A stretch of 64,000 nucleotides of DNA from Charina bottae (taxonomy: Eukaryota > Chordata > Lepidosauria > Squamata > Charinaidae): positions 4,526,001 to 4,590,000 of the forward strand of contig JALMGJ010000020.1 in the NCBI GenBank assembly GCA_023362775.1. Direction: 5' to 3'. Below the pieces are notes generated by a model. That model made no database searches, was not told where the DNA came from, and saw only the letters and a list, made by a program, of their open reading frames with translations. This document shows, piece after piece, positions 10,399 through 21,799 of this stretch (positions are counted from its first letter, which is position 1; every line of letters begins with the position of its first letter). The position numbers were made by a program, and so were the translations under genes.

Positions 10399-11273
10399 AT
10401 GACATACAGAACATACTAGAAACAATAACCCCACAAAGCGGTAGGTCCGTTCACCAGGGCACCGTTCATGATGCACCCTGTCCGGCGAGATCCCCGCCTT
10501 TCCCACCCATGGCGCCACCACCTCAGCCCGCCAACTTTGTACCTGGACTAGGGCTGCCCATCGGTGGAGGAGGCTTCGGGCTACAGGAACTGAAAGTTAA
10601 ATTCGGAGGCAACCCAAAACAACTAGCCTGGTTCCTAAATCAAGTTTGCGTATTCATGGATGCTTGGGGGAGATACTTCCCAGACGAGGACTCAAAAATC
10701 CAGTATGTTACTGCACACTTGGAAGACGAAGCAGCCAATTGGGCTGTGGACTTGAATGAAAGCGAGGGCCCTGAGTTAGAGGACTTCGATGAATTCATGT
10801 TTGCCCTCCGCACTCGCTTTGAGGATCCCCTTGCAGCGATGCGAGCCTGTACTAGGTTGCAAACATTTAGACAAGGGAACAAGTCCGTCTCAGCATATGC
10901 TTCAGAGTTTAAAAATCTAGTGGGAAAAATGACCGACTGGCCAGAATCACTAAAAATAGAACGCTTCACCAATGGCTTGAACGCCGAGATCTTGGAATGG
11001 AGTTTAGCACAAGCCAAACCTACAACGCTACGCGATTGGATTTGCCTGGCTGGTGAAGTTGAAGCAGCTCGTGCACAAGTGAAACGGCAACACTGCTACC
11101 AGTTAGCTGGAAAACGCGTCTCCGAAGCCCCTGCGCCTGCCGAGCGCAAAGACGCATGCCAGGGGTGGAAAACTCAACGTACTCAACACCCCCGAACTAC
11201 CACTTGTTTTGCAAGTGTGCAAAAGGACACTTGTGAATTCCCAATTTTTCCAGCTCTTTATAATGTTCAATAA
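10359..11273 (+). pseudogene. Ty3/gypsy (Metaviridae) gag, truncated, no pol
   Basis: After a short coiled segment (ITELGGRVDDIQNIL) and a proline-rich linker comes the retrotransposon gag domain: VKFGGNPKQLAWFLNQV, YFPDEDSKIQYVTAHLEDEA, FMFALRTRFEDPLAAMRAC, LQTFRQGNKSVSAYASEFKN and IERFTNGLNAEILEW, about residues 75-250. The same domain occurs in the domesticated vertebrate RTL/PEG10 genes. A zinc-knuckle start (CKCAKGHL) is readable near 11206-11240 only in the next frame, so there is a frameshift at about 11170-11210, and element sequence then ends. Protease, RT, RNase H, integrase and LTRs are absent. Confidence 0.85.
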
Positions 11274-13769
11274 CTACTGTATGTTTTTAATTTTTCCTTA
11301 TTTAGGAATTTACTTCTAATTTAGAATCAATGAGATTTATTGCTGAATAAACAGAAAAGGGATCATGATGGAAATACTGTATGACTTCTCTTCCAAGCAT
11401 TCTGTACTCCTGCAAGGAACTCTTACACATCTTTCTTGCTCACTTGTTTTCTGGTCTTAGCACATATATCTGGAAGTCAGTCCAATTCAGTTCTGTGAGC
11501 CTTTCAGTCAGGACTTCTACCCTGATCTGACATGTCCTGCACTCGTGTCTACATGAAATATATTTAACTAAACAAGCTCAACTGGTCTGCTTGCTTTCAG
11601 GAAATTTTTACAAGCTTTGATCTACAGTCAAGGGAAAGGCAGCTAAAAGTAGGAAACAACAAATAATTGAAAGCTGTATTCCTTAGTTACAACCCCACCC
11701 AAGACCCCTTAAATAACTCAGCTTCATTGATAGGAGTGGCCCTTCACTAAGCAGGTGGGAAAGGATGGGAAAGTCACACAAGTAACAAATACCTTCTTTT
11801 CTGATCCAAATACCCACCCACAAACATTTCCAATCCAGATATTCCTTTCTGATCATGAATACTTAAAATATAAGCCATCATGTTTTCAGTATGATTAATA
11901 GAAAACCTCTTGAGGGCTTGATACCACTGCTTCTCTTTTAAGCTAAATTGAGTTCTGTTTCCTTCTTTCTCCAAAAGCCATGAGTATGTTTAGTATTGAT
12001 GATTATGGTGCAAGGTGCTAGACAACTATTGTGTGCAACTGGCCAAACAAGATCAACTTTTATAGAATAGGGTAAACAAAGAACTACCAGGATGACTTCT
12101 ATTTATTTGAAATATGTATGTCCATCTTTTCCTTAGAGGCCCAAGGTGGCTAAAAAACCTTTTTTAAAAAGATAACACATGATTAAAAGCAGAATAGAAG
12201 CCTGAAAGGACCTAAATGTAAGGAAAAGATAAGGAATCCCCAGTTGAAAACAGTCAGGATGCTTCAGGAAGTCTCAAGGCCGGACATGAGGCCACTGAGC
12301 TTCTGGTCCCCAGGAAGGGGCAGGAGAAGCCATCCGTCTTGGGCTTTGAATGGAGCTGGGAGCCACATCATGCCAAGAAGCTGTGGCTATCTTGTGACAA
12401 ATAGCATCTTTCCCATGCTTTATAAATATTCCCCAATAATGTTAATGTTCTTGAGTATATTTTATTGAAATGCATATCGATTTCAGTTGCACATTTACAA
12501 AAATGGTGCCTATACTTCTCATCAAGACTAAACGCCAGTGAAATAAAGGAGAATGTGAATGTGAGTCAGTACTCAATGAAAGGACACTTTTCTTCATGGC
12601 CAATGAATGGGACAAATTGCTTATTTCCTTCTGACATACGTAAAGTTTAAATGTGGCATTTCATTTTGCCTGTCGTGGAGGGAAGAGTTCTGAGGGCTGT
12701 GATTATGTAGAACAACCTCAGTTAAAATGGCCAAAAAGACTTCAAATTTCAAGAAAAGATTCTTCCGGGAACTCTCATCTGTCTTGGATACTTTTAGCTT
12801 CTCCTGCCATGGATTTCTCCTTATCATTGCTCTGATTTTATTAGCATGTACTGTTTCGAAGTCTAAGACACATGCTTCCCTTGGTTCAGTTTTAGTTTTC
12901 CTTAAAATCAAGAACCACTGCACTACTTCGGCCACTTCCTCCAAAGTTCTGGCTACTTCCATTTCCTCTTTTGGGCTTTTGGCTGCTGATGGATGTGTCC
13001 AGGCAGACATTCAACAGATACAGGTTCCTTAATCAGTTGGTAGAGTTGTCCCCGAGGAGTATATGCCTGATGCCTCTCTCCATGAGTTAATGCTTCCCCA
13101 AAATTCAGGCAGAAATTCCACAGGCCAGCCGTAATCTCCCACAAAGTTACAGCCCACACGTTTCCATCTTGCCTCTTGTACTCAAGATTCCTCTTTTTCC
13201 CTCCTCTTGCTTGGCACCACATTTGGGGCATGGATTGGGGGGGGGGGGGAGGGAGTGACGTCATGACACTCATGGTGCCACTGTGGCTTCCACAAGATGC
13301 ACATGACTGAATCCTTCCTCATTGTTCATTCTCTTGCTTAGCTCTCTTTTCTTCAATCCCAACTCCAGGACAAGAGGTCAACTGGGCTTGGGAGAAAAGT
13401 GACAGAACAGATGGAAGTAAACAGAACGGCAGAATGAACACATTTGAACACATTTTATTCTAAACTGTAATCCTTCCCTTTTTTAGATGTTAGTGGAGTA
13501 GATGCATAAATAGATGCTACCACATCTGCTGTCAAACAAGTGTCTAAATATAGCCTTCATTCTGAGGCAGACATGATAAGGGATCTTTGACCCTGGCAGT
13601 TGCGCAACTTGCCAGTGTTAACCAGTAACACTTGTACAGTGGTTTCTTTCAAAGGATAATGAATTTATTGAACAGGGACACATCAATTCAAAATGATAAA
13701 AATATTTATTTTATGGGGAAATAAAAAATAAATCTAGGAAGAAACCAATCAGCTCATCTATAGCATTCC
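11261..13769. other. Mostly unassigned sequence
   Basis: I recognise no transposon or gene. Two overlapping minus-strand frames at 12621-13010 (129 residues, charged, with ARTLEEVAEVVQWFLILRK) and 12953-13273 (106 residues) are longer than most chance frames but have no motif I can name and no Kozak or splice support. A run of 13 G lies near 13237. Confidence 0.4.
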
Positions 13770-14480
13770 AGGGTGAAGGCACCTTTCCTGAGAAGGCCTG
13801 CTCATAAATAACAAGTCAATACTCCAGGTTTTTGGCACACATAGGATCTTAAGTATCTGCCTGGTGTCCCAGTCCCAAGTTGTCAGATGTCACAGGTAAA
13901 ACCCTGATCCTGGCTTGGTAGCCAATTAACAGCCAGTGCAGTTGCTTCTGTAACAAGCACAGCCAGTGGCCCACTCAGCAACCAGGCCACCATATTCTGC
14001 ACCAGGTCCAGCTGTCAAGCCAAAAGGGCAGCCTCACATACAAGGCTTCAGAGCATGATCCACCTTTGATAGGCTGGCCCCATCCAGGCAAGGGCATAGT
14101 AGGAATATTAGCTAAAGCTAGTAATAGGCTCTTCTAGTCAGAGAAATCACTTTGGCCTCTACAAAAACCTCCACAACCATTTGAAACTACATGGTTGCTT
14201 TTAATGAGTATTACCACAATCAGAATAAGAAACTCCTGCATTCCCATACCACCAACAAAGTCTCTGTCTCCAGAACAATTTCAGTTCCATCAGCTCACAT
14301 CTGCTCCATCATTGCATCCAGATACAGGTTTGTTTGTTTGCAGTTTGTTGTGATTAAGACTCTGTGGAGAGGTAGAACCGAGTGTCATTAGCATTAAATG
14401 CAGGCCTCCCAGACAGTCAGAGAGTGGCCGGGTGGACAAGTACTCCCAGAACTGCGCCTTCAGCTGGCTCATCACTGGCA
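13770..14480 (-). repeat. Possible ancient dispersed repeat, class unknown
   Basis: Segments such as GCCAATTAACAGCCAGTGCA (about 13921), ATTCTGCACCAGGTCCAGCT (about 13994) and GAGTGTCATTAGCATTAAAT (about 14380) resemble a degenerate interspersed repeat seen in many amniote genomes. The match is from memory, low in identity, and the limits are uncertain. No coding potential. Confidence 0.3.
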
Positions 14481-15202
14481 ACTAATAAAACCTCCTCCTT
14501 AATCCATTCAGGCTGTTGTGGACTTGCTGAAAGGGACTGGTATACTTAGACTTTCAAAGGAATTGCTCTTACCTGCCCCTCGTTGCTGGTGCAGGGGGGC
14601 CACATTTACAGTACCTTAAGTTCAGCCCTCTGACAGAGTCAGTTACTGGCTGAATGGCAAATATTCCCACGCAAAGCTCAACTGTTTCAAGTTTGCTGAC
14701 TTTTTCTGACCTTTAATTTTTAACCCTCCTTGGAATTGTTTGTAACTATTTTTTTTAAAATATACCCCTTTTAAGGAACTCCCAGGGGCATCCACCAGGA
14801 AAGGCAAAAGGCCAAGTTGGTGGGTGTGATCAAGCCCCACTCCTCTGTACATATATACATAGAAAGGAGTGGGGCTCCAGTTATTTGGTTACCCACCATC
14901 TCAGCCTTCCGCCCAGCAGCAAATGCCCCTGGGAGCACCTACCAGTCTTGACCTCCTTTTCCAACTAGCTTCATCTTCCATGGGATTTCCTTTAATCTTG
15001 CTGTGGGTTTATTAAAATCCATATTTTTAAAGCCCATTTCACTACACTTGCCTTTAATTTCCCTGAAAAGCAATAACTATGATCCTGCTATTCTAGTTTC
15101 TTGATTAGTTTCTTCCCTATTTGTTAGCATCAGGTCAAGGACAGCTTATCCTCTTTTCCCTTTGTATACTCTCTGAAGGGGGTATTTGTTAGCAGGACAA
15201 AA
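14481..15202. other. No recognised feature
   Basis: No open frame with a recognisable domain, and no repeat that I can name between the old repeat and the mariner-like MITE. Confidence 0.4.
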
Positions 15203-15204
15203 TA

Positions 15205-15433
15205 CAGGTAGTCCTCGTTTAGCAATCACAATTGGGATTGGCAACTTGGTCATTAAGCGAAGTGGTCACTAAGCGAAACCGCAACAGTGCTTACGATCTT
15301 ACTTCAGCTTTGCTTTGCTTTTCAGACCTGCGAAGGTCATAAATGTGAGGATTGGTTGCAAAGTTACTTTTTCATCACAGTCATGACTTTAAATGGTCGC
15401 TAAACAAGGCACTCGCTAAATGAGGACTACCTG
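15205..15433. mobile_element. Tc1/mariner-type MITE, 229 bp, TA target site
   Basis: Left terminus CAGGTAGTCCTCGTTTAGCA and right terminus (reverse complement) CAGGTAGTCCTCATTTAGCG form inverted repeats of about 20 bp. TA flanks both ends (15203-15204 and 15434-15435). The interior also has diffuse inverted symmetry around GGTCATTAAGCGAA/CGCTAAACAAGG. There is no transposase, so it must have moved with an enzyme encoded elsewhere. Confidence 0.85.
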
Positions 15434-15828
15434 TAAAGAATTTCCTGGAAAGACCTTACTTGGAAGTGTTGGTTCTCCAAAAAATGTCAGGGTAATTAAA
15501 ATTAAAATCTCTTATCACTACAACTTAATTCCTGTTTGAATGATCTGCAGCTCAGTTTTGGAAGACAAAGAGATGCTCTCTACAGTACCACCAAGTTAAT
15601 TTATTGGATTTCTGAGTAGCAGTAGATAGTTTTAGCCTACAGTGTAGTTCTTTCTGCATCTTTTCATTGCTGTAGTCCAGTTCTAGGTGTTATCCCACCT
15701 GGACTCCATTATACTGATTAAATCATATTTGCCTGCTTATACTAAGAGCTCAAGACAGCTTTTTATTATGTGTATAAATTAATGACTTCCTACCCCATAA
15801 AGAATAACATTCATCTACCTTATCCAAT

Positions 15829-16162
15829 GAAGGGGCGTGGTGGCTCAGCGGGTAAGACGCCAGGCTTGTCGATCGGAAGATCGCAAGTTCGGATGTTCGA
15901 ATCCCTAGCCCTGTGTGCGGAGTGAGCTCCCGCACTAGCTCCAGCTCTTGCCAACCTAGCAATTCGAAAGCATGCAAATGCAAGTAGATTAATAGGTACC
16001 ACTTCGGTGGGTAGGTAACAACGTTCCACGCGCGTCATGCGGCCACATGACCGTGGAAGTGTCTTTGGACAGCGCTGGCTCTTCGGCTAAGAAACGGAGA
16101 TGAGCACCGGCCCCTAGAGTCGGACACGACTGCACAAATGTGCAGGGGGAACCTTTACCTTT
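15829..16162 (+). mobile_element. Sauria-type SINE, full length, 12-bp TSD
   Basis: ACCTTATCCAAT occurs at 15817-15828 and 16163-16174; part overlaps the ACCTTT tail, so the exact length is ambiguous. The head starts GAAGGGGCGTGGTGGCTCAG, with the A box at 15841-15851 and B box GTTCGAATCC at 15895-15904. The body ends AGAGTCGGACACGACTGC, then a GTGCAGGGGGAACC segment and (CTTTAC)n. Same family and length as the copy at 5314. Confidence 0.92.
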
Positions 16163-16582
16163 ACCTTATCCAATAACTTTCTTAAAGTGCTGCTTTTCTC
16201 AAAGGTTCAGAATACTTCACTTGCAATAACTGTGCCATAGGAGTGTCAGTGTGGTGAGTTTGGGAATGCCTCATTGGAATGCAGTGAAGAAGAGGACATT
16301 GCCTTGGTAACAGGACACACTTTCTTCAACACGTTGTTGCTATCTTCAAGGTGCCCTTTCCTCATCTGCCATAAGAAGGGTTTGCCCCATGTTTTTGGAA
16401 GTATTAATTTTTTTTCCTTCCTAGCGTTTTTCCCACGGGTGCAGGGTCCACATTTTGGATCAACCAAATGTTGATCCATTGGTTGTGACAGAAATTGACT
16501 GACTGGCTTGTCGCCCAAGCCTGACATAGTGATTCTGGAAAAAATTAAATGATTGTATGCATATCTACTGCTAGGTGATTTT

Positions 16583-16839
16583 ATTTTTATTTTTTGTTAT
16601 TAATTTTTATTAAAGATTTCAACAGAATAAAACTATTCAAATTTTAAATTGAAGAGAAAAAGAATAGAGAAAAGTAATAAGAAAGTGAAAAAGAAATAGT
16701 GTAAAGCAAAAGAAATAGAAGAGAAAGAAAAAGAAAAAAGTAATAAAGAAGTGGCTTCCGATCTTCTTAACAGCAGTTAAGTACATTTATATTTTACCCT
16801 CTCTCTAAAGCTACATCATAATTCCTTTCTTTCCATAAT
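16583..16839 (-). mobile_element. L1 3' UTR fragment with 15-bp TSD
   Basis: CTGCTAGGTGATTTT is repeated exactly at 16568-16582 and 16840-16854. On the minus strand the insert is pyrimidine-rich and ends in a T/A-rich tail with TTAATAAAAATTAATAAC, as in the L1 3' UTR at 4080-4190. It is a severely 5'-truncated insertion of about 257 bp with no coding sequence. Confidence 0.85.
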
Positions 16840-17176
16840 CTGCTAGGTGATTTTCATCTGACCCAGTTTCTACCAGGGAGCCTAAAGTAGAAAACAGCTT
16901 GATGCCCATCCCATCTTGTGTTGTAGATGAGCTGGAATCTCATTCAACACTTGCAAAGGGATAAAGTCCTCTACCACACCTGATATAGCAAATTAATTTA
17001 CGGGCAAAATAAGCTGGGAGCCATGAAGAACTCTATCATCCACAAAAGGAACAGCAGGGAAATCCAGACAGAACAGCCAAGAGCTTGATGTTCCTGCTCT
17101 CTTAAACTGGTGAACATATGTAGACAAATACGTAGACAAATTCTTCTCAAGGACCCATTTGTGTGTGTGTGGGTGG

Positions 17177-17204
17177 ATAGATGGATGGATGGATGGATGG
17201 ATGT
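17177..17204 (+). repeat. (GGAT)n microsatellite
   Basis: About six copies of GGAT/GATG tandem units, preceded by a short GT run at 17160-17172. The chance frames across it are not genes. Confidence 0.85.
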
Positions 17205-17321
17205 AGATCAATTAATTAACCATTAAAAAGTGAAGTCTTAACATTATTTTAAAGAGCAGCTCATGTAGAATTAGGAAAAAGTAAAATGATAATTATTAAA
17301 TGTTCTATCAAAGTGCCATAG

Positions 17322-17361
17322 AGATAGATATATAGAGATAGATATATAGAGATAGATATAT
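17322..17361 (+). repeat. (GATAGATATATA)n at the 5' edge of an L2 copy
   Basis: Three near-identical 16-bp units of AGAGATAGATATAT type abut the truncated 5' end of the L2 at 17362. Confidence 0.8.
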
Positions 17362-19104
17362 CCCTGCCCTTCCTGGCTGGTGATATCGGCCAGGGAGGTG
17401 ACAGGCAGATGGGTCCAGGCTATGATTAATACATCCTTGTTGGAGGGGGTGGTTCCAACTGCCTTTAAGGAGGCACTGGTGCACCCCCTCCTCAAGAAGC
17501 CATCCCTGGACCCTACCATCCTGGACAACTTTCGTCCAGTCTCCCACCTTCCCTTTTTGGGAAAAGTGGTTGAGAAAGTGGTGGCGTTGCAACTTCAAAG
17601 GACCCTGGATGAAGCGGATTATCTAGACCCTTTCCAGTCAGGTTTTAGGCCGGGATATGGGACGGAGACTGCATTGGTCGCGCTTACGGATGACCTCTGG
17701 CGGGAGCGGGATGGAGGTAGTGCATCCATCCTGGCTCTCTTGGATCTCTCAGCGGCTTTCGATACCATCGACCATGGTATCCTTTTGGGGCGGCTTAGGG
17801 AGTTGGGGGTGGGCGGCGTAGTTTTGCGCTGGTTCACCTCCTTCCTCCGGGGCCGTTCCCAGTCGGTGTTGATAGGGGAGGAGAGATCCAGCCCGCGTTC
17901 GCTCCCATGTGGGGTGCCGCAGGGTTCGGTTCTCTCTCCTCTCCTGTTCAACATCTACATGAAACCGCTGGGTGAGGTCATCCGACACCATGGGATGAGG
18001 TATCATCAGTATGCGGATGATACTCAATTGTATATCTCCATCCCTGGTGAAGTAAGTGATGCAGTGTCCACCCTGTCCCAGTGCCTGGGGGCTGTGAGGG
18101 CCTGGATGGGGAACAACAGGCTTCAGTTGAACCCTGGTAAGACCGAGTGGCTGTGGATTGATGGCTCAGCGTCTTCTGGGAAATTATCATCTTTGGTTCT
18201 CGATGGGGTAGCACTGCCCCGTTCAGAACCGGTGCGTAATCTGGGTGTTCTTCTAGACTCACGACTCCTGCTCGAAGAGCAGGTGGCAGTTGTGGCTAGG
18301 ACGGCTTTTGCGCAACTTCAGTTGGTGCGCCAGTTACGCCCATTCCTGGAACGTGACGCCCTCCGTACAGTCACTCATGCTCTCGTCATCTCCCATGTAG
18401 ATTATTGCAATGTGCTCTACATGGGGCTACCCTTGAAGACTATCCGGAAGCTTCAGCTGGTGCAGAATGCGGCCGCGCGGGCAGTATTGGGTGCTCCAAG
18501 ATCTGCACATGTAACACCGTTGCTCCGCAAGCTGCATTGGGTGCCGGTTTGCTTCCGGGTACAATTCAAGGTGTTGGCTATCACCTTTAAAGCCCTACAT
18601 GGCATGGGACCAGAATACCTGAGGGACCGTCTTATCCCCATGTTATCAACCCGCCCTACCCGGTCATCCAGAGAGGCCCTGCTACGTACCCCATCAATTA
18701 GGGAATGTCATCTGATGGGATCTAGGAGGCGGGCCTTCTCTGTGACAGCGCCCACGCTATGGAACAGCTTGCCCCCAGAGTTAAGGCAGATCTCCTCCCT
18801 CCCGACCTTTAGGAAAGAGCTGAAGACCTGGTTCTTCTGCCTGGCATGGGATGGAGGAAGGGATAGTTCCTCATGGGGGTGGCTAATCCCTTGATTTTAT
18901 TGTCCTTCTTTAACGAATATCTTATACATCTGGATTCATAATTTATAATTATTTTATATGGTCTGTAATTTTTATGTATAGTTTTTTAACCATTTTATCC
19001 TGTAAACCGCCCAGAGTCCCTTATTCCGGGAGATGGGCGGGGATAAATTTAAATAATTAAATAAACAAACAAACAAATAAATAAATAAATAAATAAATAA
19101 ATAA
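17362..19104 (+). mobile_element. 5'-truncated L2 LINE, copy 1
   Basis: The copy starts at CCCTGCCCTTCCTGGCTGG, inside the segment just before the RT domain, and runs through the ORF stop at 18894 and a 210-bp 3' UTR. It ends with GCCCAGAGTCCC, GGGAGATGGGCGGGG and (AAAT)n/(AAAC)n. The 5' UTR and endonuclease domain are missing. No clear TSD was found. Confidence 0.9.
17380..18894 (+). CDS. L2 LINE reverse transcriptase ORF (partial, no internal stop)
   Basis: The frame is open for 504 codons. RT landmarks are in order: LVHPLLKKPSLDP and NFRPVSHLPFLGKVVEKVV (residues 33-70), QSGFRPGYGTETALV (about 87-101), ILALLDLSAAFDTIDHGILL (motif A, about 117), GVPQGSVLSPLLFNIYM (motif B, about 190) and YHQYADDTQLYISI (catalytic YADD, about 215). 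The C-terminus has FSVTAPTLWNSLPPELR. STETAL-type and LSAAFDT wording separates it from CR1. The N-terminal APE endonuclease is absent, so it cannot retrotranspose alone. The Met start is simply the first in the fragment. It is a mobile-element ORF, not a host gene. Confidence 0.88.
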   Translation: MISAREVTGRWVQAMINTSLLEGVVPTAFKEALVHPLLKKPSLDPTILDNFRPVSHLPFLGKVVEKVVALQLQRTLDEADYLDPFQSGFRPGYGTETALVALTDDLWRERDGGSASILALLDLSAAFDTIDHGILLGRLRELGVGGVVLRWFTSFLRGRSQSVLIGEERSSPRSLPCGVPQGSVLSPLLFNIYMKPLGEVIRHHGMRYHQYADDTQLYISIPGEVSDAVSTLSQCLGAVRAWMGNNRLQLNPGKTEWLWIDGSASSGKLSSLVLDGVALPRSEPVRNLGVLLDSRLLLEEQVAVVARTAFAQLQLVRQLRPFLERDALRTVTHALVISHVDYCNVLYMGLPLKTIRKLQLVQNAAARAVLGAPRSAHVTPLLRKLHWVPVCFRVQFKVLAITFKALHGMGPEYLRDRLIPMLSTRPTRSSREALLRTPSIRECHLMGSRRRAFSVTAPTLWNSLPPELRQISSLPTFRKELKTWFFCLAWDGGRDSSSWGWLIP

Positions 19105-19236
19105 AATATAGTAAATAGATAAGGATATATTGGACAATATGTTTCCTTTTAAGCTCAAAACTGACTCAAGTACTTACAAGATTGATGATGTATTTTAAAG
19201 ATAAAATGGATTACTTTGAGGATCCTTGTCCTAATG

Positions 19237-19495
19237 CATAGCTTTCCAAACTGTGTGTTGGGACACGTTAGTGTGTCGGCTGCAGTGTCTGGGTGTGTCG
19301 TGGCTGCTGCTGCCTCCGAGCCCTGCCAGGATTCCATGCAGGTCCTAGTGCCTGCCTTGTGCCTGGCTGCCTCCAAACCAGCTGTGATTCCGTGCAGGTC
19401 CTAGTGCCTGACTTGTGCCCTGCTGTAAGAGTGTGTCACGAAATGATGCATGTCTAAAAAGTGTGTCACCAACATGAAAAGTTTGGAAAGCTCTG
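19237..19495. mobile_element. hAT MITE, 259 bp, imperfect 8-bp TSD
   Basis: Left end CATAGCTTTCCAAACTGTG and right end AGTTTGGAAAGCTCTG are inverted repeats. Flanks TCCTAATG (19229-19236) and GGCTAATG (19496-19503) match at 6 of 8 positions. The interior has GTGTCGG blocks and a partial direct repeat (GTGCCTGCCTTGTGCCTGGC / GTGCCTGACTTGTGCCCTGC). Its right 60 bp is almost the same as the end at 1024-1078. Confidence 0.82.
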
Positions 19496-19503
19496 GGCTA
19501 ATG

Positions 19504-20192
19504 GAACATGGCATGTGTCCTGACACATGTTCCTTCAGTAGCCCATTTATGTGGCATTGAACAAAAAATTAACTTTTAGAAAGGAATCCTATTTTGACCT
19601 AATTATTTTGACATTTTAGCAATTTTTCAGGCCAGTTGGAAGCAGCTTATGTTCACTTAGTTTGATATGCTCCCTAAAACAGACTCTAGGAATGTATCCA
19701 GTATCGAATTGTTTATTGATTATGATTTCTGAAAATGGCTGAATTTTACAATAGAACAGAAATAATTATAATTACCAGCCAACTCTCAACTGCAGTTACT
19801 ATTTGTGATTAAATATCCTTTCCAGGTGATATGAACAGTCGTGATTATCTGCAAATCTGCTGTGTAGACCTATCCTTGATTCTAAGAGCTTTAAAATGTT
19901 GTGGGTTTTGTTTTTAAAAATGCTATTCTACTCATGGCTGCCAATTTACTAGAATAAAATGGTCTAGCTTGTGCTTGTGCTTGTGCTAAATGAAAATACG
20001 AACATACCAGCTAGTTAAACTCAAGCAGGGCCAAAATCCTCCACTGTCACTCTGCCACCATTTGCAGAACTAAATAGCAGAAACTTTTAAAGGAAGGCTG
20101 AATTCTCAGACCTTTGTGGAAGGCGAGGGCTTACCTTTAAGGTGGAAGTAGCCAAGTTGGCCTATATCCACAAACCCTTTTTGAGGAAAACA

Positions 20193-20232
<40 letters not shown>

Positions 20233-21300
20233 TCTTATTATTAGGAGCAGTGGCTCACCTCCCTTTAGGAAGCTAGCAATCTTCTCTTTAATTTGGAAAA
20301 CAGTGCTTGATGCAAATGTTGCTGTGTCATGGTACAGCAGCAGTGAATACAGAGGAAGTTTGCTAGGAGGCAGAAAGGAAGAAGGTAGTTCTCTGTAGCT
20401 GCTGGATGAAATGGCAGGGAATCCTCTTTTTTCTGATTAAAAAAAAGATGCAACAAACGTAAACAAAAGTTTCATTCACCTATCCATTCAAGACTAATCC
20501 ACAATTTCATTCACACCAACCTGCACACGAAGGTAAATTTATGTTCATATTTACAAATATTTTTTTTCTAAAAAAACCCCCAACAGTCTGGCCTGAAAAA
20601 TTTCATCTGAACAGGCTTCTAATGTATATTTCTTGGTGATATAAGGCTTGTAGGGCTCTACAGGTATCTGAATCTCCAGAACAAAGGAACATGGTGGGTT
20701 CTGCCCTAGCAACAAAACACTGAGAATTTGCCCCTATCCAGTTAGTATCAGAAACAACTTGAAAGTTAGGCAGGCATAAGAAAAGGAGTTGGTAGCAGTA
20801 CTTGCTAACTGGGTTAAATCTAATGCTGATCCAGACCATTCTCCTTAATTTGTGCCATTCATTTAGGTGAAACAAAGGTTTCATGAGATGGGTATTCATG
20901 GAGTAGGAGGAAGGTAAGTCAGTGAAACCTTTTAAGATGCCAGTGGATTTTTCTTATGGCTTCTTTATTTTACTTTTTAAAAAAACCTGAACACACGTGT
21001 TTGCAATGGCATGGGGTCTTTCTAATCTGCTGTATTTTCCTGAAGAAAATGATCATTTGACCATAAAGCATCACACGCTCAGCTGACCTTTTGTGAAAGA
21101 CATGACATTGCAGGATGGAGAACTACCACACTGTTGCAGGTCAGACTGTGTGGGGAACATGTAAGGAAAAGAAAGGAAAACTCATTTGTCAGTTCCAAAG
21201 CCCATACCATCTTTTTCCCCACACATTTTTTCCTCCATATTCTTGTTATAGGTTACAAATTCCAGTTTCTATAAACACAAAATTATGGGTGTTCCTGGTT
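19504..21300. other. No recognised gene; one microsatellite
   Basis: Unassigned sequence apart from an (ACT)n run at 20193-20230. A 98-residue minus frame at 20603-20899 has no recognisable domain. Confidence 0.45.
20193..20230 (+). repeat. (ACT)n microsatellite
   Basis: About 12 uninterrupted ACT triplets. Confidence 0.95.
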
Positions 21301-21301
21301 T

Positions 21302-21302
21302 G

Positions 21303-21333
<31 letters not shown>

Positions 21334-21400
21334 CGATTTCTATAGCTGCCCATCTCAACAAGTGACTCTGGATGGCTTACAACAATAAAAACCATAAAAC
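21302..21400 (-). mobile_element. L2 3' tail fragment
   Basis: (ATTT)n is followed by TTCTATAGCTGCCCATCTC and GACTCTGGATGGCTTACAA, the minus-strand form of the L2 3' UTR (GCCCAGAGTC, GAGATGGGCGG, AAAT tail). Confidence 0.75.
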
Positions 21401-21518
21401 AGTTGAAGCAATTACCATTAAAGCAATTAAAATACAACATAAATATACATGGCTGCCAAGTAAGCAATGTATGGATGTTAATATAGCCAAGAAACAGGAC
21501 CATTGTTTTCATTTTTTT

Positions 21519-21777
21519 ATAGTTTAAACTTTATTGATTTTCAGAGTATAGATAAAATTCAAAATAGAAAATACAGAAAAGCATGAAAATAGAACTAAAG
21601 AAAAAAGAAGAAAAAACTATAAAGTGCAAATAGACAGAAAACAAAGATGGAAAAGTGACTTCCGACTTTCTCCAATACAGATATAGATAACTTTACAAAA
21701 ATAATATCTTACCAATGATTAAACCATAGTAACATTATTTCTATTAAAATAAACCAATTAATCGTTAAAACCCAAAA
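21519..21777 (-). mobile_element. L1 3' UTR fragment
   Basis: TTATAGTTTAAACTTTATTG followed by purine-rich sequence and GTGACTTCCGACTTTCTCC parallels the L1 3' end at 16583-16839 (GTGGCTTCCGATCTTC). TCATTTTTTT occurs on both sides (21509-21518, 21778-21787), but this is too simple to be strong evidence for a TSD. It may be part of the same L1 as 23790-24560, split by the L2 at 21800. Confidence 0.65.
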
Positions 21778-21799
21778 TCATTTTTTTCTACCACAAGCA

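Noticed and set aside
12621..13273. Two overlapping minus-strand frames (129 and 106 residues) considered as a processed gene
   Set aside because: No family resemblance, no polyA tail or TSD, and the two frames do not form a coherent protein; mentioned only in the unassigned stretch.
20193..20230. CRISPR-like or structured array
   Set aside because: Simple trinucleotide microsatellite; there are no spacers, and the genome is vertebrate.
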